Source of the DNA: JACJWR01 sp963752505
GTDB lineage: Bacteria; Actinomycetota; Actinomycetes; S36-B12; UBA10799
Assembly (NCBI GenBank): GCA_963752505.1
Contig: CAVVYM010000008.1
Span: 62,001 to 126,000 of the forward strand
Direction: 5' to 3'
DNA length: 64,000 nt
Both the position numbers and the translations under genes were made by a program. The stretch's first letter is position 1, and each line of letters begins with the position of its first letter. The notes under the pieces were generated by a model. That model did no database searches and was not told the DNA's origin. It saw only the letters and a program-made list of their open reading frames with translations. Of this stretch, positions 44,053-51,998 are shown one piece after another.

Positions 44053-44159
44053 GAAAAACCTTCACCTATGTCGTGTGGACGGAATCCGCTACCTCCAAGT
44101 CTGACTTGAAGTGCCCAACTCACGGCGCGGAACCGGAGCGCCTCGCGGCGCCAACCGTC

Positions 44160-45035
44160 TTAGCCTACAGGGTTGCCCAGCGGGCCTCTCACCCGGCGTG
44201 CACGCCGGGCTTGGGCAGCGAGGTTGTCGGCGTATTCGACACTCTCGAGCGTCAGACCGCGCGCCGGCATGACGACGACCTCCGGCACCCGGCGCCCCGC
44301 ATCGAGCACCGCTTTAGGCCAGTGCGCACGGCGTCGCCCGCTACCCACGGGCAGCAGCGCACCGACCAGTGAACGGACCATGGAATGGCAGAAGGCATCA
44401 GCGCCCACCTGCATCACCGCAGTCCCGTCAGAGTCCCGCTGCCACCGCAGATCCAGCAGCCGCCGCACGGTGGACGCCTCGGGTCGATGCCGGCAGAAGG
44501 CGGCGAAATCCTGTTCCCCGAGCAGCAGCTCGGCAGCGGCGTTCATCTGGTCCAAGTCGAGCGGCCGAGGCCACCCCACCACATATCGCCGCAGCAGCGG
44601 ATCGACTTCGCGTCCGTCTGCGACCCGATAGCTGTAACGCCGACTGCGCACCGAGAATCGAGCGTCGAAGCCATCGTCCGCCTCATCGAGGAAGAAGACG
44701 CGCACGTCCTCTGCGAGCAGGCCGTTCAGCCGACGTGCCAGACGATCCCCATCGGCAGCACGCCACGATGTCGACGCGATGTCCGCATGCACATGCTGAT
44801 CGCGTGCGTGCACCCCCGCATCCGTGCGCCCTGCGCACACGACGCGGACCGGCTCCGGATGCCGCAGCGCGACGGTCAGGGCGCGTTCGAGTTCGTCCTG
44901 CACCGTGCGTCGCCCTGGCTGACTGGCCCAACCCGAGAAGTCGGTTCCGTCGTAGCCAAGCCGGGCATGAACGCGAATGCGGAGGGTGCCATCGCTGGCA
45001 CCCTCCGCATCCACGGGATGAAAAGGTGAGGTCAC
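44160..45035 (-). CDS. truA: tRNA pseudouridine synthase A
   Basis: Makes pseudouridine at positions 38-40 of tRNAs. The 291-residue protein has the catalytic Asp in AGRTDAGVHA and the RYSYRV strand. The N-terminus carries about 20 extra residues. GTG at 45035 overlaps the rplQ stop by 4 nt (GTGA), so truA closes the infA-to-rplQ ribosomal operon. Confidence 0.96.
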   Translation of the reverse strand: MTSPFHPVDAEGASDGTLRIRVHARLGYDGTDFSGWASQPGRRTVQDELERALTVALRHPEPVRVVCAGRTDAGVHARDQHVHADIASTSWRAADGDRLARRLNGLLAEDVRVFFLDEADDGFDARFSVRSRRYSYRVADGREVDPLLRRYVVGWPRPLDLDQMNAAAELLLGEQDFAAFCRHRPEASTVRRLLDLRWQRDSDGTAVMQVGADAFCHSMVRSLVGALLPVGSGRRRAHWPKAVLDAGRRVPEVVVMPARGLTLESVEYADNLAAQARRARRVRGPLGNPVG

Positions 45036-45553
45036 GCCTTGTCGGGGTCTGCCGCCGACTCGCTCACCTGCGGTGCCTCGACGTCGGCCGAGGGCGCATC
45101 AGCTTCCGATGCCTGCTCGACCACCGGTTCGGCCTGCTGCTGCTCCTTCACGGCGCGCTTCGTCGCCCCGGTTGCCTCGGCAACGACCTGCTCGGCCAAC
45201 GGCTCCACAAGTTCGATTACCACCATGGGCGCGTTATCGCCCTTGCGGTTGCCGATCTTCGTGGTGCGCGTGTAGCCGCCGGGTCGACTTGCGTAGCGCG
45301 GGCCGATCTCGGTGAAGAGTTCGTGCACGACGGTCTTGTCCTTGACCACCTCGGCAACTCGGCGGCGGGAGGCCAGGTCGCCCTTTTTCGCGTACGTGAC
45401 CAGGCGCTCCGCCACCGGGCGCAGCCGCTTGGCCTTGGCCGCGGTGGTGGTGATCCGGCCGTGTTCGAACAGGGCCGTCGCCAGGTTTGCCACCATCAGA
45501 CGTTCGTGCGCCGGTCCACCGCCGAGGCGGGGGCCCTTCGTGGGCGTCGGCAT
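45032..45553 (-). CDS. rplQ: 50S ribosomal protein L17
   Basis: 173 residues. The L17 core occupies 1-118 and is followed by an acidic, Gln/Glu/Ala-rich tail of about 50 residues typical of actinobacteria. ATG at 45553 lies 34 nt after rpoA. It is followed by overlapping truA. Confidence 0.96.
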   Translation of the reverse strand: MPTPTKGPRLGGGPAHERLMVANLATALFEHGRITTTAAKAKRLRPVAERLVTYAKKGDLASRRRVAEVVKDKTVVHELFTEIGPRYASRPGGYTRTTKIGNRKGDNAPMVVIELVEPLAEQVVAEATGATKRAVKEQQQAEPVVEQASEADAPSADVEAPQVSESAADPDKA

Positions 45554-45587
45554 TGTGCTGTCTCCTTGAATCTATGACTAGTACGGC

Positions 45588-46604
45588 TTAGAGCTGCTCG
45601 TCTTCGACGAAGGTTGCGTCGTCCTCGGGGTAGAACTCCCCGACTGCCGCGGCCACGTCGAATCCTGGCGGGCTGTCCTTGAGGGCCAGACCCAGCGTCT
45701 GCAGCTTGGCCTTCACCTCGTCGATGGACTTCTGGCCGAAGTTGCGGATGTCGAGCAAGTCGGCCTCGCTGCGGGTGAGCAGTTCGCCCACCGTGTGAAT
45801 GGCTTCGCGCTTGAGGCAGTTGTACGACCGAACGGTCAGGTCCAACTGCTCGATCGGTGTGCTCAGTTGCTCGGCCACGAAGGTTTCCGTCGGGGACGGC
45901 CCGATCTCGATACCTTCGGCTTCCACGTTCAGTTCACGTGCCAGCCCGAAGAGTTCCACCAGCGTCTTTCCAGCCGAGGCGACGGCATCGCGCGGGGCCA
46001 TGCTCGACTTCGTCGCGACGTCGATCACGAGGCGGTCGAAGTCGGTGCGGGTCTCGACGCGCGTGGCTTCCACCTTGTAGGTGACCTTCAGCACGGGGCT
46101 GTAGATGGAGTCGACCGGAATCCGGCCGATCGGTGCGCTATCGGAGGCATTCAGCGCGGCGGAAACATAGCCGCGACCACGCTCAACAACGAGTTCCATC
46201 TCCAGCTTGCCGCGGTCGTTGACCGTGGCGATGTGCCACTCAGGGTTGTGGATCTCGACCCCGGCCGGCGGCTGGATGTCACCGGCGGTCACGACACCGG
46301 TGCCGTGGTGGCGCAGGTACATGGTGGCCGGCTCGTCGAGTTCGCTTGAGACCACGATGCCCTTGACATTCAGGACGATCTCGGTGACGTCCTCGACGAC
46401 GCCTTCGATCGTCGAGAACTCGTGCTGCACACCGTCGATGCTGATCGAGGTCACGGCGGCGCCGGGAATCGACGAGAGCAGGGTACGACGGATGGAGTTG
46501 CCGAGGGTGTACCCGAATCCTGGCTCAAGTGGTTCGAGCACGAAGCGGGAACGGGTCTCGGAGATGACCTCTTCTTCGAGGGTGGGGCGTTGTGCAATGA
46601 GCAC
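45588..46604 (-). CDS. rpoA: DNA-directed RNA polymerase alpha subunit
   Basis: 338 residues: N-terminal dimerisation domain (1-230, LGNSIRRTLLSSIPG) and C-terminal domain (about 250-315, with RSEADLLDIRNFGQKSI), which contacts UP elements and activators. The GTG start at 46604 follows rpsD by 50 nt. It has the standard place between rpsD and rplQ. Confidence 0.98.
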   Translation of the reverse strand: MLIAQRPTLEEEVISETRSRFVLEPLEPGFGYTLGNSIRRTLLSSIPGAAVTSISIDGVQHEFSTIEGVVEDVTEIVLNVKGIVVSSELDEPATMYLRHHGTGVVTAGDIQPPAGVEIHNPEWHIATVNDRGKLEMELVVERGRGYVSAALNASDSAPIGRIPVDSIYSPVLKVTYKVEATRVETRTDFDRLVIDVATKSSMAPRDAVASAGKTLVELFGLARELNVEAEGIEIGPSPTETFVAEQLSTPIEQLDLTVRSYNCLKREAIHTVGELLTRSEADLLDIRNFGQKSIDEVKAKLQTLGLALKDSPPGFDVAAAVGEFYPEDDATFVEDEQL

Positions 46605-46654
46605 GGGTGTTTCCTTCCTTCGGCGACCGCTATTTGACGCCGGGTTTGCAGGAA

Positions 46655-47281
46655 CTACTTGGAGTAGAGCTCAACAATCAGTTGCTCTTGGACGAGGGTG
46701 TCGATCTGCTCACGGGTGGGAAGTGAGTGGATCAGAATCCGCATTTGGCCAGGGATCACTTCGAGCCACTTGGGCGACGTGTGCTCCGCAGCTTCAGCCT
46801 GGGCCACGAGGAAGGGCGTCAGGGTTCGGGCCTCCGGGCGCACCTCGACGATGTCCTTCGGCGACACCCGGTAGGAGGGGATGTCCACCTTGCGGCCGTT
46901 AACCAGGATGTGGCCATGGCGCACGGTCTGCCGAGCGGCGTCGCGGCTCTTCGCGAATCCCGCACGGAAAACGACGTTGTCCAGCCGACTCTCAAGGATC
47001 GTCAGCAGGTTGTCACCCGTCTTGCCGCTGCGGCGGTTGGCCTCTTCGTAGTAGCGGCGGAACTGGCGCTCGAGCACGCCGTAGATGCGCGCGGCCTTCT
47101 GCTTCTCGCGCATCTGCAGCAGGTACTCGCTCTCCTTGACGCGCGCATTGCCGTGCTGGCCGGGTGGGTAGGGGCGCTTCTCAAGCGGGCACTTCGGCGA
47201 CAGGCACTTGGAGCCTTTGAGGAACAGCTTGGTCTTTTCCCGACGGCAGCGCTTGCAGTCGGGTCCGGTGTAACGGGCCAT
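46655..47281 (-). CDS. rpsD: 30S ribosomal protein S4, zinc-binding form
   Basis: 208 residues. An S4 RNA-binding domain follows an N-terminal four-cysteine site (Cys9, Cys12, Cys26, Cys31), so this is the C+ zinc form. S4 often represses its own operon; no clear pseudoknot was identified here. It follows rpsK by 22 nt. Confidence 0.98.
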   Translation of the reverse strand: MARYTGPDCKRCRREKTKLFLKGSKCLSPKCPLEKRPYPPGQHGNARVKESEYLLQMREKQKAARIYGVLERQFRRYYEEANRRSGKTGDNLLTILESRLDNVVFRAGFAKSRDAARQTVRHGHILVNGRKVDIPSYRVSPKDIVEVRPEARTLTPFLVAQAEAAEHTSPKWLEVIPGQMRILIHSLPTREQIDTLVQEQLIVELYSK

Positions 47282-47303
47282 GGTGTGTTGTCTCCTCCCG
47301 GCC

Positions 47304-47702
47304 TCAGACTCGACGCCGCTTGGGCGGGCGGCAGCCGTTGAACGGAACAGGTGTCACGTCGGTGATGGCACCGACTTCGAGGCCAGCGGCCTGCAGCGAA
47401 CGGATTGCGGTCTCGCGGCCGGAGCCTGGACCCTTCACGAACACGTCCACCTTCCGCATGCCGTGCTCCATCGCACGACGGGCTGCGTTCTCGGCAGCGA
47501 GCTGAGCGGCGAACGGGGTCGACTTGCGCGATCCCTTGAACCCCACCTGACCGGACGAGGACCATGCGATGACGGCACCTGCGGGGTCGGTGATGGAAAC
47601 GATCGTGTTGTTGAAGGTGCTCTTGATGTGAGCGTGCCCGTGGGCGATGTTCTTCTTCTCTTTGCGGCGCACTTTCCGTGCGCCCGTGCTCTTGGGGGGC
47701 AT
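47304..47702 (-). CDS. rpsK: 30S ribosomal protein S11
   Basis: 132 residues with the conserved HIKSTFNNTIV and the C-terminal NGCRPPKRRRV. A platform protein of the 30S subunit. It lies between rpsM and rpsD. Confidence 0.98.
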   Translation of the reverse strand: MPPKSTGARKVRRKEKKNIAHGHAHIKSTFNNTIVSITDPAGAVIAWSSSGQVGFKGSRKSTPFAAQLAAENAARRAMEHGMRKVDVFVKGPGSGRETAIRSLQAAGLEVGAITDVTPVPFNGCRPPKRRRV

Positions 47703-47757
47703 AACTGAGTCAAATCTCCAAAGTCGTCGAGGTTGTGCGATTCACGAGGGCGGTCGG

Positions 47758-48135
47758 CTACTTGGTGACCTTTTTCTTGCCAGCCACGGTCTTGCGACGG
47801 CCCTTGCGGGTGCGCGCGTTGGTGTGGGTGCGTTGGCCGCGAACCGGCAGACCGCGGCGGTGGCGGATGCCTTGGTAGCAGCCGATTTCGACCTTGCGGC
47901 GAATGTCTGCCGCCACCTCGCGTCGGAGGTCACCTTCGACCTTGAAGTTCGCGTCGATGTACTCGCGCAGTGCGATGACGTCCGCTTCGCTAACGTCGCG
48001 CACGCGCTGGGTGCCGTCCACGCCAGTTGCAGCGATGGCTTCCTGGGCGCGGGTGCGGCCGATTCCGTAGATGTACGTGAGTGCAACCTCGAGGCGCTTG
48101 TCGCGCGGGAGATCGACTCCAACGAGTCGTGCCAT
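47758..48135 (-). CDS. rpsM: 30S ribosomal protein S13
   Basis: 125 residues, with the N-terminal VDLPRDKRLEVALTYIYGIG, the RGLPVRGQRTHTNARTRKG segment and the basic tail VAGKKKVTK. It lies 226 nt after rpmJ, an unusually large gap inside this operon that contains a hairpin. Confidence 0.98.
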   Translation of the reverse strand: MARLVGVDLPRDKRLEVALTYIYGIGRTRAQEAIAATGVDGTQRVRDVSEADVIALREYIDANFKVEGDLRREVAADIRRKVEIGCYQGIRHRRGLPVRGQRTHTNARTRKGRRKTVAGKKKVTK

Positions 48136-48245
48136 AGGGCGGTGGTGCTCCTTGTCTTGTGATCGGGACGGGAACCCTGTGCTGGGCGCTCGCCACGAGG
48201 ACCCTGTTTGGGTCCATTCGGTCGAAGGTTTCAGTGGGCGCCACC

Positions 48246-48268
48246 GGTCCCACCGCCCTGGTGGGTCC
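48246..48268 (-). repeat. Hairpin in the rpmJ-rpsM gap
   Basis: In the 226-nt gap between rpmJ and rpsM, GGTCCCACC (48246-48254) and GGTGGGTCC (48260-48268) form a 9-bp stem with one mismatch and a 5-nt loop. It could be an attenuator or translational control element for rpsM-rpsK-rpsD. Nothing else was seen in the gap. Confidence 0.35.
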
Positions 48269-48361
48269 CCGGCCTTCGTTCCCGGGGGTGACGTCCCGCA
48301 GCCGCATGGCGAGCAGCGCGGGGGTCGGGTGACGCTTTGGTTGCCGCGGAAGTGCTAGAAG

Positions 48362-48475
48362 CTAGCCCTGCCGCTGCTTGTGCCTGGGGTTGTCGCAGAT
48401 GACCATGACGCGGCCGTGCCGACGGATCACCTTGCACTTGTCGCAGATCTTCTTAACGCTGGGTTGGACCTTCAT
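48362..48475 (-). CDS. rpmJ: 50S ribosomal protein L36, zinc form
   Basis: A 37-residue protein beginning MKVQPSVKKICDKC. Cys11, Cys14, Cys27 and His32 form the CCCH zinc site, so it is the C+ form. It was found by translating the minus strand between infA and rpsM. ATG at 48475 is 14 nt after the infA stop. Confidence 0.97.
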   Translation of the reverse strand: MKVQPSVKKICDKCKVIRRHGRVMVICDNPRHKQRQG

Positions 48476-48489
48476 CGCCTTGAGATTCC

Positions 48490-48711
48490 TTACTTGTACC
48501 GGTAGACGATGCGTCCACGGGTGAGGTCGTACGGGGAGAGCTCCACGACGACGCGGTCGTCCGGGAGGATTCGGATGTAGTGCATGCGCATCTTTCCCGA
48601 GATGTGAGCCAGCACCTTGTGCCCGTTGTCGAGTTCGACCCGGAACATCGCGTTCGGGAGCGACTCTACAATGGTGCCTTCGAGCTCGATGGCACCTTCT
48701 TTCTTAGGCAT
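48490..48711 (-). CDS. infA: Translation initiation factor IF-1
   Basis: A 73-residue OB-fold protein (EGTIVESLPNAMFRVEL, AHISGKMR) that binds the 30S A site during initiation. It is the first gene of the infA-rpmJ-rpsM transcript. A good -10 TAGACT lies at 48776-48781, giving a leader of about 60 nt that contains a CACGCCC/GGGGTGTG-type hairpin. Confidence 0.97.
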   Translation of the reverse strand: MPKKEGAIELEGTIVESLPNAMFRVELDNGHKVLAHISGKMRMHYIRILPDDRVVVELSPYDLTRGRIVYRYK

Positions 48712-48775
48712 GCGAGAAGGCCTGACCTTTCGTTGGTGATGGATGCTTCACACCCCACAGGGCGTGCGAAGAGAC

Positions 48776-48781
48776 AGTCTA
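48776..48781 (-). promoter_or_regulatory. -10 box of infA
   Basis: TAGACT on the minus strand lies in the 159-bp divergent region between infA and the GNAT gene. The -35 is weak. Confidence 0.45.
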
Positions 48782-48870
48782 CGCCACGGGGCACTCCGCA
48801 CACTGCCTACCCCCGCACTCGACAACGGGCGGATGATCCGTCCGAACCTCAGCCAGGGAAGGCTTGTTCA

Positions 48871-49368
48871 ATGTCCGTGAATCGGTGGCACACTCGACGG
48901 GCCTCAATCGCCGAGGCGCCTCAGGTTGCCCAGTTGCTGCACGACTTCAACACGGAGTTCGATACTCCCACGCCCGGAGTGGGGGTGCTGGATCTCCGGC
49001 TGCGACGACTTTTCGCCGGAGGTGCCACGTATTGCATTCTGGCTGGTGATCCGCCGCTAGGTGTCGCGCTGGTCACACTTCGACCCAACGTTTGGTTTGA
49101 CGGCCCAGTCGCGCTGGTAGACGAGTTCTACGTGATGCCGGGGCATCGTGGCCAAGGAGTGGGTTCGGCGATCATCGAACACCTCCTCACCGCTACACAG
49201 GAGTTGGACTGCCAGTTGGTAGAGATCAATGTCGACGAGGGCGACCACGACGCCCGCCGCTTCTACGAGCGACACGGCTTCTCCACCTCGGACCCTGAGA
49301 GCGGAGAACAGGCGTTGCACTACTACCAAGAGATTGCCGGCTGGGCTGCGCCACAATGTCCGCCATGA
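48871..49368 (+). CDS. GNAT family N-acetyltransferase
   Basis: A 165-residue GNAT protein. The acetyl-CoA loop is MPGHRGQGVGSAII (RGQGVG), preceded by VDEFYV and followed by the C-terminal RRFYERHGF motif. The substrate is unknown. ATG at 48871 has AGGGAAGG upstream. Its stop overlaps the next ATG by 4 nt, so it is coupled to an ATP-grasp ligase. The pair could join and acetylate a small amino-acid-like molecule or protect the cell from one. It lies in an island between infA and map. Confidence 0.85.
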   Translation: MSVNRWHTRRASIAEAPQVAQLLHDFNTEFDTPTPGVGVLDLRLRRLFAGGATYCILAGDPPLGVALVTLRPNVWFDGPVALVDEFYVMPGHRGQGVGSAIIEHLLTATQELDCQLVEINVDEGDHDARRFYERHGFSTSDPESGEQALHYYQEIAGWAAPQCPP

Positions 49369-50216
49369 GTGTCGCCGTTGTGACTTGTCGAGAGATGCCG
49401 GAACCCGATGTGGACGAGGATCTGCTGCTGGATGCCCTCCGCGCGGCCGACTTGGCACCGACCTTGACCGCCTGGGACGACCCCAGCATTGAGTGGAACG
49501 CATTCGATCTGGCGGTGCTTCGATCGCCGTGGAACTACATCGAGCGGCTAGATGACTTCCTGGAATGGGCCACCTTGGCAAGCGCTCAGACCCGCCTGCT
49601 CAACCCCGTCGAAGTCGTGCGCTGGAACACCCACAAGGGTTATCTCCGCGATCTTGCGTATCAAGGTGTCCCAGTGGTGCCGACTGCGTGGGTTGGGGCA
49701 GACGAAGCAGTAGACCTCGCCGAGATCATGGCCGACCGCGGTTGGCATGACGTCGTTGCCAAGCCAGTGGTGGGCGCGGGATCCTTCCTCACCGACCGCA
49801 TCACTGACCCCACCAGTGCCCCTGTACGCGACTTCTGGCGTCGCCTATTGGCCAACGGGGAGGTGATGGTGCAGCCGTATCTGGAGTCGGTCGAGGACTA
49901 CGGCGAGCGATCGGTGATTTGGATCGATGGCGATTTCACCCACGCGATCCGCAAGAGCCCCCGGCTGGGTGATGCACCCGAACACGTCAGCGACGCCCTA
50001 GCCATCGCCGACGATGAGCGACGCTTGGCCGAAGAGATCATCTCCGACCTCGACCCCGAGTTGCTCTACGCGCGGATCGACCTCATCCGCGACAGCGAGG
50101 GCCGGCCACTACTCGCTGAACTTGAACTCGTCGAGCCATCGCTCTTCCTGCTGCAGGCCCCAAACGCTTTGGCGCGACTAGTCGCAGGCATCGCCGCACG
50201 CGCCACTGCCGACTAG
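49365..50216 (+). CDS. ATP-grasp ligase, DcsG/RimK-like
   Basis: A 283-residue ATP-grasp protein. Lys133 (VAKPVVGAGS) is the typical nucleotide lysine, and the metal-binding segment is LLAELELVEPSLFL near the C-terminus. The N-terminal half (LRSPWNY 52-58, LLNP 78-81, VRWNTHKGYLRDLA 85-98, GVPVVPTAW) resembles the group that includes the cyclo-ligase DcsG of D-cycloserine synthesis and related RimK/glutathione-synthetase folds. It probably joins a carboxylate to an amine with ATP; the product is unknown. ATG at 49365 gives an ATGA overlap with the GNAT gene; ATG at 49356 is possible. It converges on the HNH gene and shares a CTAG. Confidence 0.8.
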   Translation: MSVAVVTCREMPEPDVDEDLLLDALRAADLAPTLTAWDDPSIEWNAFDLAVLRSPWNYIERLDDFLEWATLASAQTRLLNPVEVVRWNTHKGYLRDLAYQGVPVVPTAWVGADEAVDLAEIMADRGWHDVVAKPVVGAGSFLTDRITDPTSAPVRDFWRRLLANGEVMVQPYLESVEDYGERSVIWIDGDFTHAIRKSPRLGDAPEHVSDALAIADDERRLAEEIISDLDPELLYARIDLIRDSEGRPLLAELELVEPSLFLLQAPNALARLVAGIAARATAD

Positions 50217-51967
50217 GCCTCGGGCAGCGGCGGGTCGGCGCAACCAGTGTGGGTGAGCCCCGAAGGAAAGGTCCATCGCCAAGCGGGCTCGGGACCGGGC
50301 ACGTTCTCCAACTGGAAGCCGTGGTGAGTCTTCATGTTGTGATGCACCCGGCACAGCGGGCCGAGGTTCGCAGCCACAGTGCCCGGCGCTGCCGGATACG
50401 GGACTGTGTGGTCCAGATCGCAGTCCACTGATCGGCGAGCGCAACCGGGCATCCGGCACGACACTTCGCGGGCACGGATCAGGCGTGAAAGTGACGCCGA
50501 TGGGGTGTAGCTGCGCGATCCGGTCGCGACCACATTCCCTCCAGCACCGTCCGTGACCCATAGCCGCCAGCGACCGTCTGCGGCCAACTCGCGAGCAACG
50601 TCGGCATCCACCGGACCGACCCCGTCGACGACGCCACAAGCCTCAGAGATGCCGAGCAAGGTGTCCATCGACACCACCACTGACACCTCGGTCTTGCCCT
50701 CGTGATCAGGGCAGACATGGGCGGCGTTGGCGTCTCCCAATCCACCCGGAGCAGAGTCGGGCAACGTGCCGACATGAGCTGCGAGCAGGAGCCCGACAAG
50801 CAGGTCCGCGCGACGCTGATCTGCTGAGCGCACATCATCCGGGTCGTCAGCCTTCACCGCGGCCGCAGCAGCAGTCAATCGAGCGTGGATGCGCCGAGCC
50901 TCGACCTCCGGTATGTAGGCATTGAGCCAGGCCATTCCGTCGGTACCAGGGGACACCGTGACTCGCCGCTCTTGATAGGCCGCCCCCCGAGCGTCGGCCT
51001 GCTCGTCCCCTGCCACGGCCAAGACCACCGCCCGAACCGCCCTGCGCGCGGTGCCAGGAGTCCAACCAGCGCGGTCCGCAGCCTTGCGCGCTCGTGCCTT
51101 TGAAACCATCCGGTCGATCACTTCGGCGCGCGCACCCTCGGAAAGTCGCGCAGTTTCGGTCATTACCACCTGACCCGCCCCGGCCGACACCGCGCCATCC
51201 GCTATCAACGCCGCCCACTCGGGAAAGGCCGTAAGGTCGCGAGCAGCACAGATCCGGGCCGCCACCGACAATGGCGACAGGTGCAAGACCGCAGCCAACT
51301 CCTCGCGGGAAACGTCCAGTGCGCGACCTGCCGGTACCTCTTGCGGGACCAAGACCCGAGGTGTGGCCCCGGCAGCATCAACCACAGCTTCGGCCGCCTT
51401 CACCCCCAACCAGCCGGCGACCGCCTGCCACCCCGCCACCATGATCACCTGACAGGCACACGGGCCGACCTCCGCCACGGTTGGACCGTGGTCAACCGGG
51501 CACACTTCACGCGAGCCCAAGCGCACGAGTTCAGCCACAAGCTCCGGCCCTGGCGAGAGGTGCATCAACGCGCGCACATCGGCACCCACCACATCTGAAT
51601 CCCACTCCCGGCGCACCCAACCTGCGAGTTCCGACTGGTCGCCGCGATCCGCCCGAGCACGATCCGCCCCGGCAGCATCCGCCCGAGCAGCATCGCCCCA
51701 CTCCAACTCGTCGGCGGACATCACCTCGGCAGCCTCACGCAACTGATCCAAGGTGGGTTCAACCACGTCGTCCCACCACAACGGCTCGACGGGTGCCGCC
51801 CCCATGAGCATCGCACCGGACGACAACTGGCCGACGCCAGCTGCGATCCTCGCAGCCACTACACGTTCGTCTGCGGATGGCTCCCCAACCCCGCGCACAA
51901 CCCCGCGCATCACATGCCCCCCAATAGCTAGACGTTCTTCCGCTGGAAGTAGCCTTTCACCCACCAC
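50213..51967 (-). CDS. DUF222 HNH endonuclease (13E12-type)
   Basis: Up to 584 residues. The long N-terminal DUF222 region is followed by a C-terminal HNH nuclease with CRMPGC, DLDHTVPY and LCRVHHNMKTHHG, so the zinc cysteines and the catalytic histidines are present. These proteins form large repeated families in actinobacteria (13E12 in mycobacteria) and are linked to mobile DNA; the role is poorly known. The start is uncertain: GTG at 51967 lies 2 nt after a strong palindrome; ATG at 51910 has a G-rich ribosome site. Codons for residues 95-110 form a short tandem repeat (ADRARADR). Its stop shares CTAG with the convergent ATP-grasp gene. Confidence 0.88.
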   Translation of the reverse strand: MVGERLLPAEERLAIGGHVMRGVVRGVGEPSADERVVAARIAAGVGQLSSGAMLMGAAPVEPLWWDDVVEPTLDQLREAAEVMSADELEWGDAARADAAGADRARADRGDQSELAGWVRREWDSDVVGADVRALMHLSPGPELVAELVRLGSREVCPVDHGPTVAEVGPCACQVIMVAGWQAVAGWLGVKAAEAVVDAAGATPRVLVPQEVPAGRALDVSREELAAVLHLSPLSVAARICAARDLTAFPEWAALIADGAVSAGAGQVVMTETARLSEGARAEVIDRMVSKARARKAADRAGWTPGTARRAVRAVVLAVAGDEQADARGAAYQERRVTVSPGTDGMAWLNAYIPEVEARRIHARLTAAAAAVKADDPDDVRSADQRRADLLVGLLLAAHVGTLPDSAPGGLGDANAAHVCPDHEGKTEVSVVVSMDTLLGISEACGVVDGVGPVDADVARELAADGRWRLWVTDGAGGNVVATGSRSYTPSASLSRLIRAREVSCRMPGCARRSVDCDLDHTVPYPAAPGTVAANLGPLCRVHHNMKTHHGFQLENVPGPEPAWRWTFPSGLTHTGCADPPLPEA

Positions 51968-51968
51968 T

Positions 51969-51986
51969 TTAGTACGTATGTACTAA
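51969..51986. promoter_or_regulatory. Palindrome at the start of the HNH gene
   Basis: TTAGTAC and GTACTAA form a perfect 7-bp inverted repeat around a 4-nt centre, AT-rich against a GC-rich background, directly before the GTG at 51967. Position suggests an operator or a promoter element for the nuclease gene. It does not match the actinobacterial LexA box. Confidence 0.5.
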
Positions 51987-51998
51987 TCCCACAAGTGC

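Noticed and set aside
48136..48361. A gene in the rpmJ-rpsM gap
   Set aside because: No frame with start, ribosome site and sensible composition was found; only the hairpin is noted.
51640..51700. Short direct repeats in the HNH gene
   Set aside because: They encode a low-complexity ADRARADR stretch in frame and look like local slippage, not a mobile or regulatory repeat.
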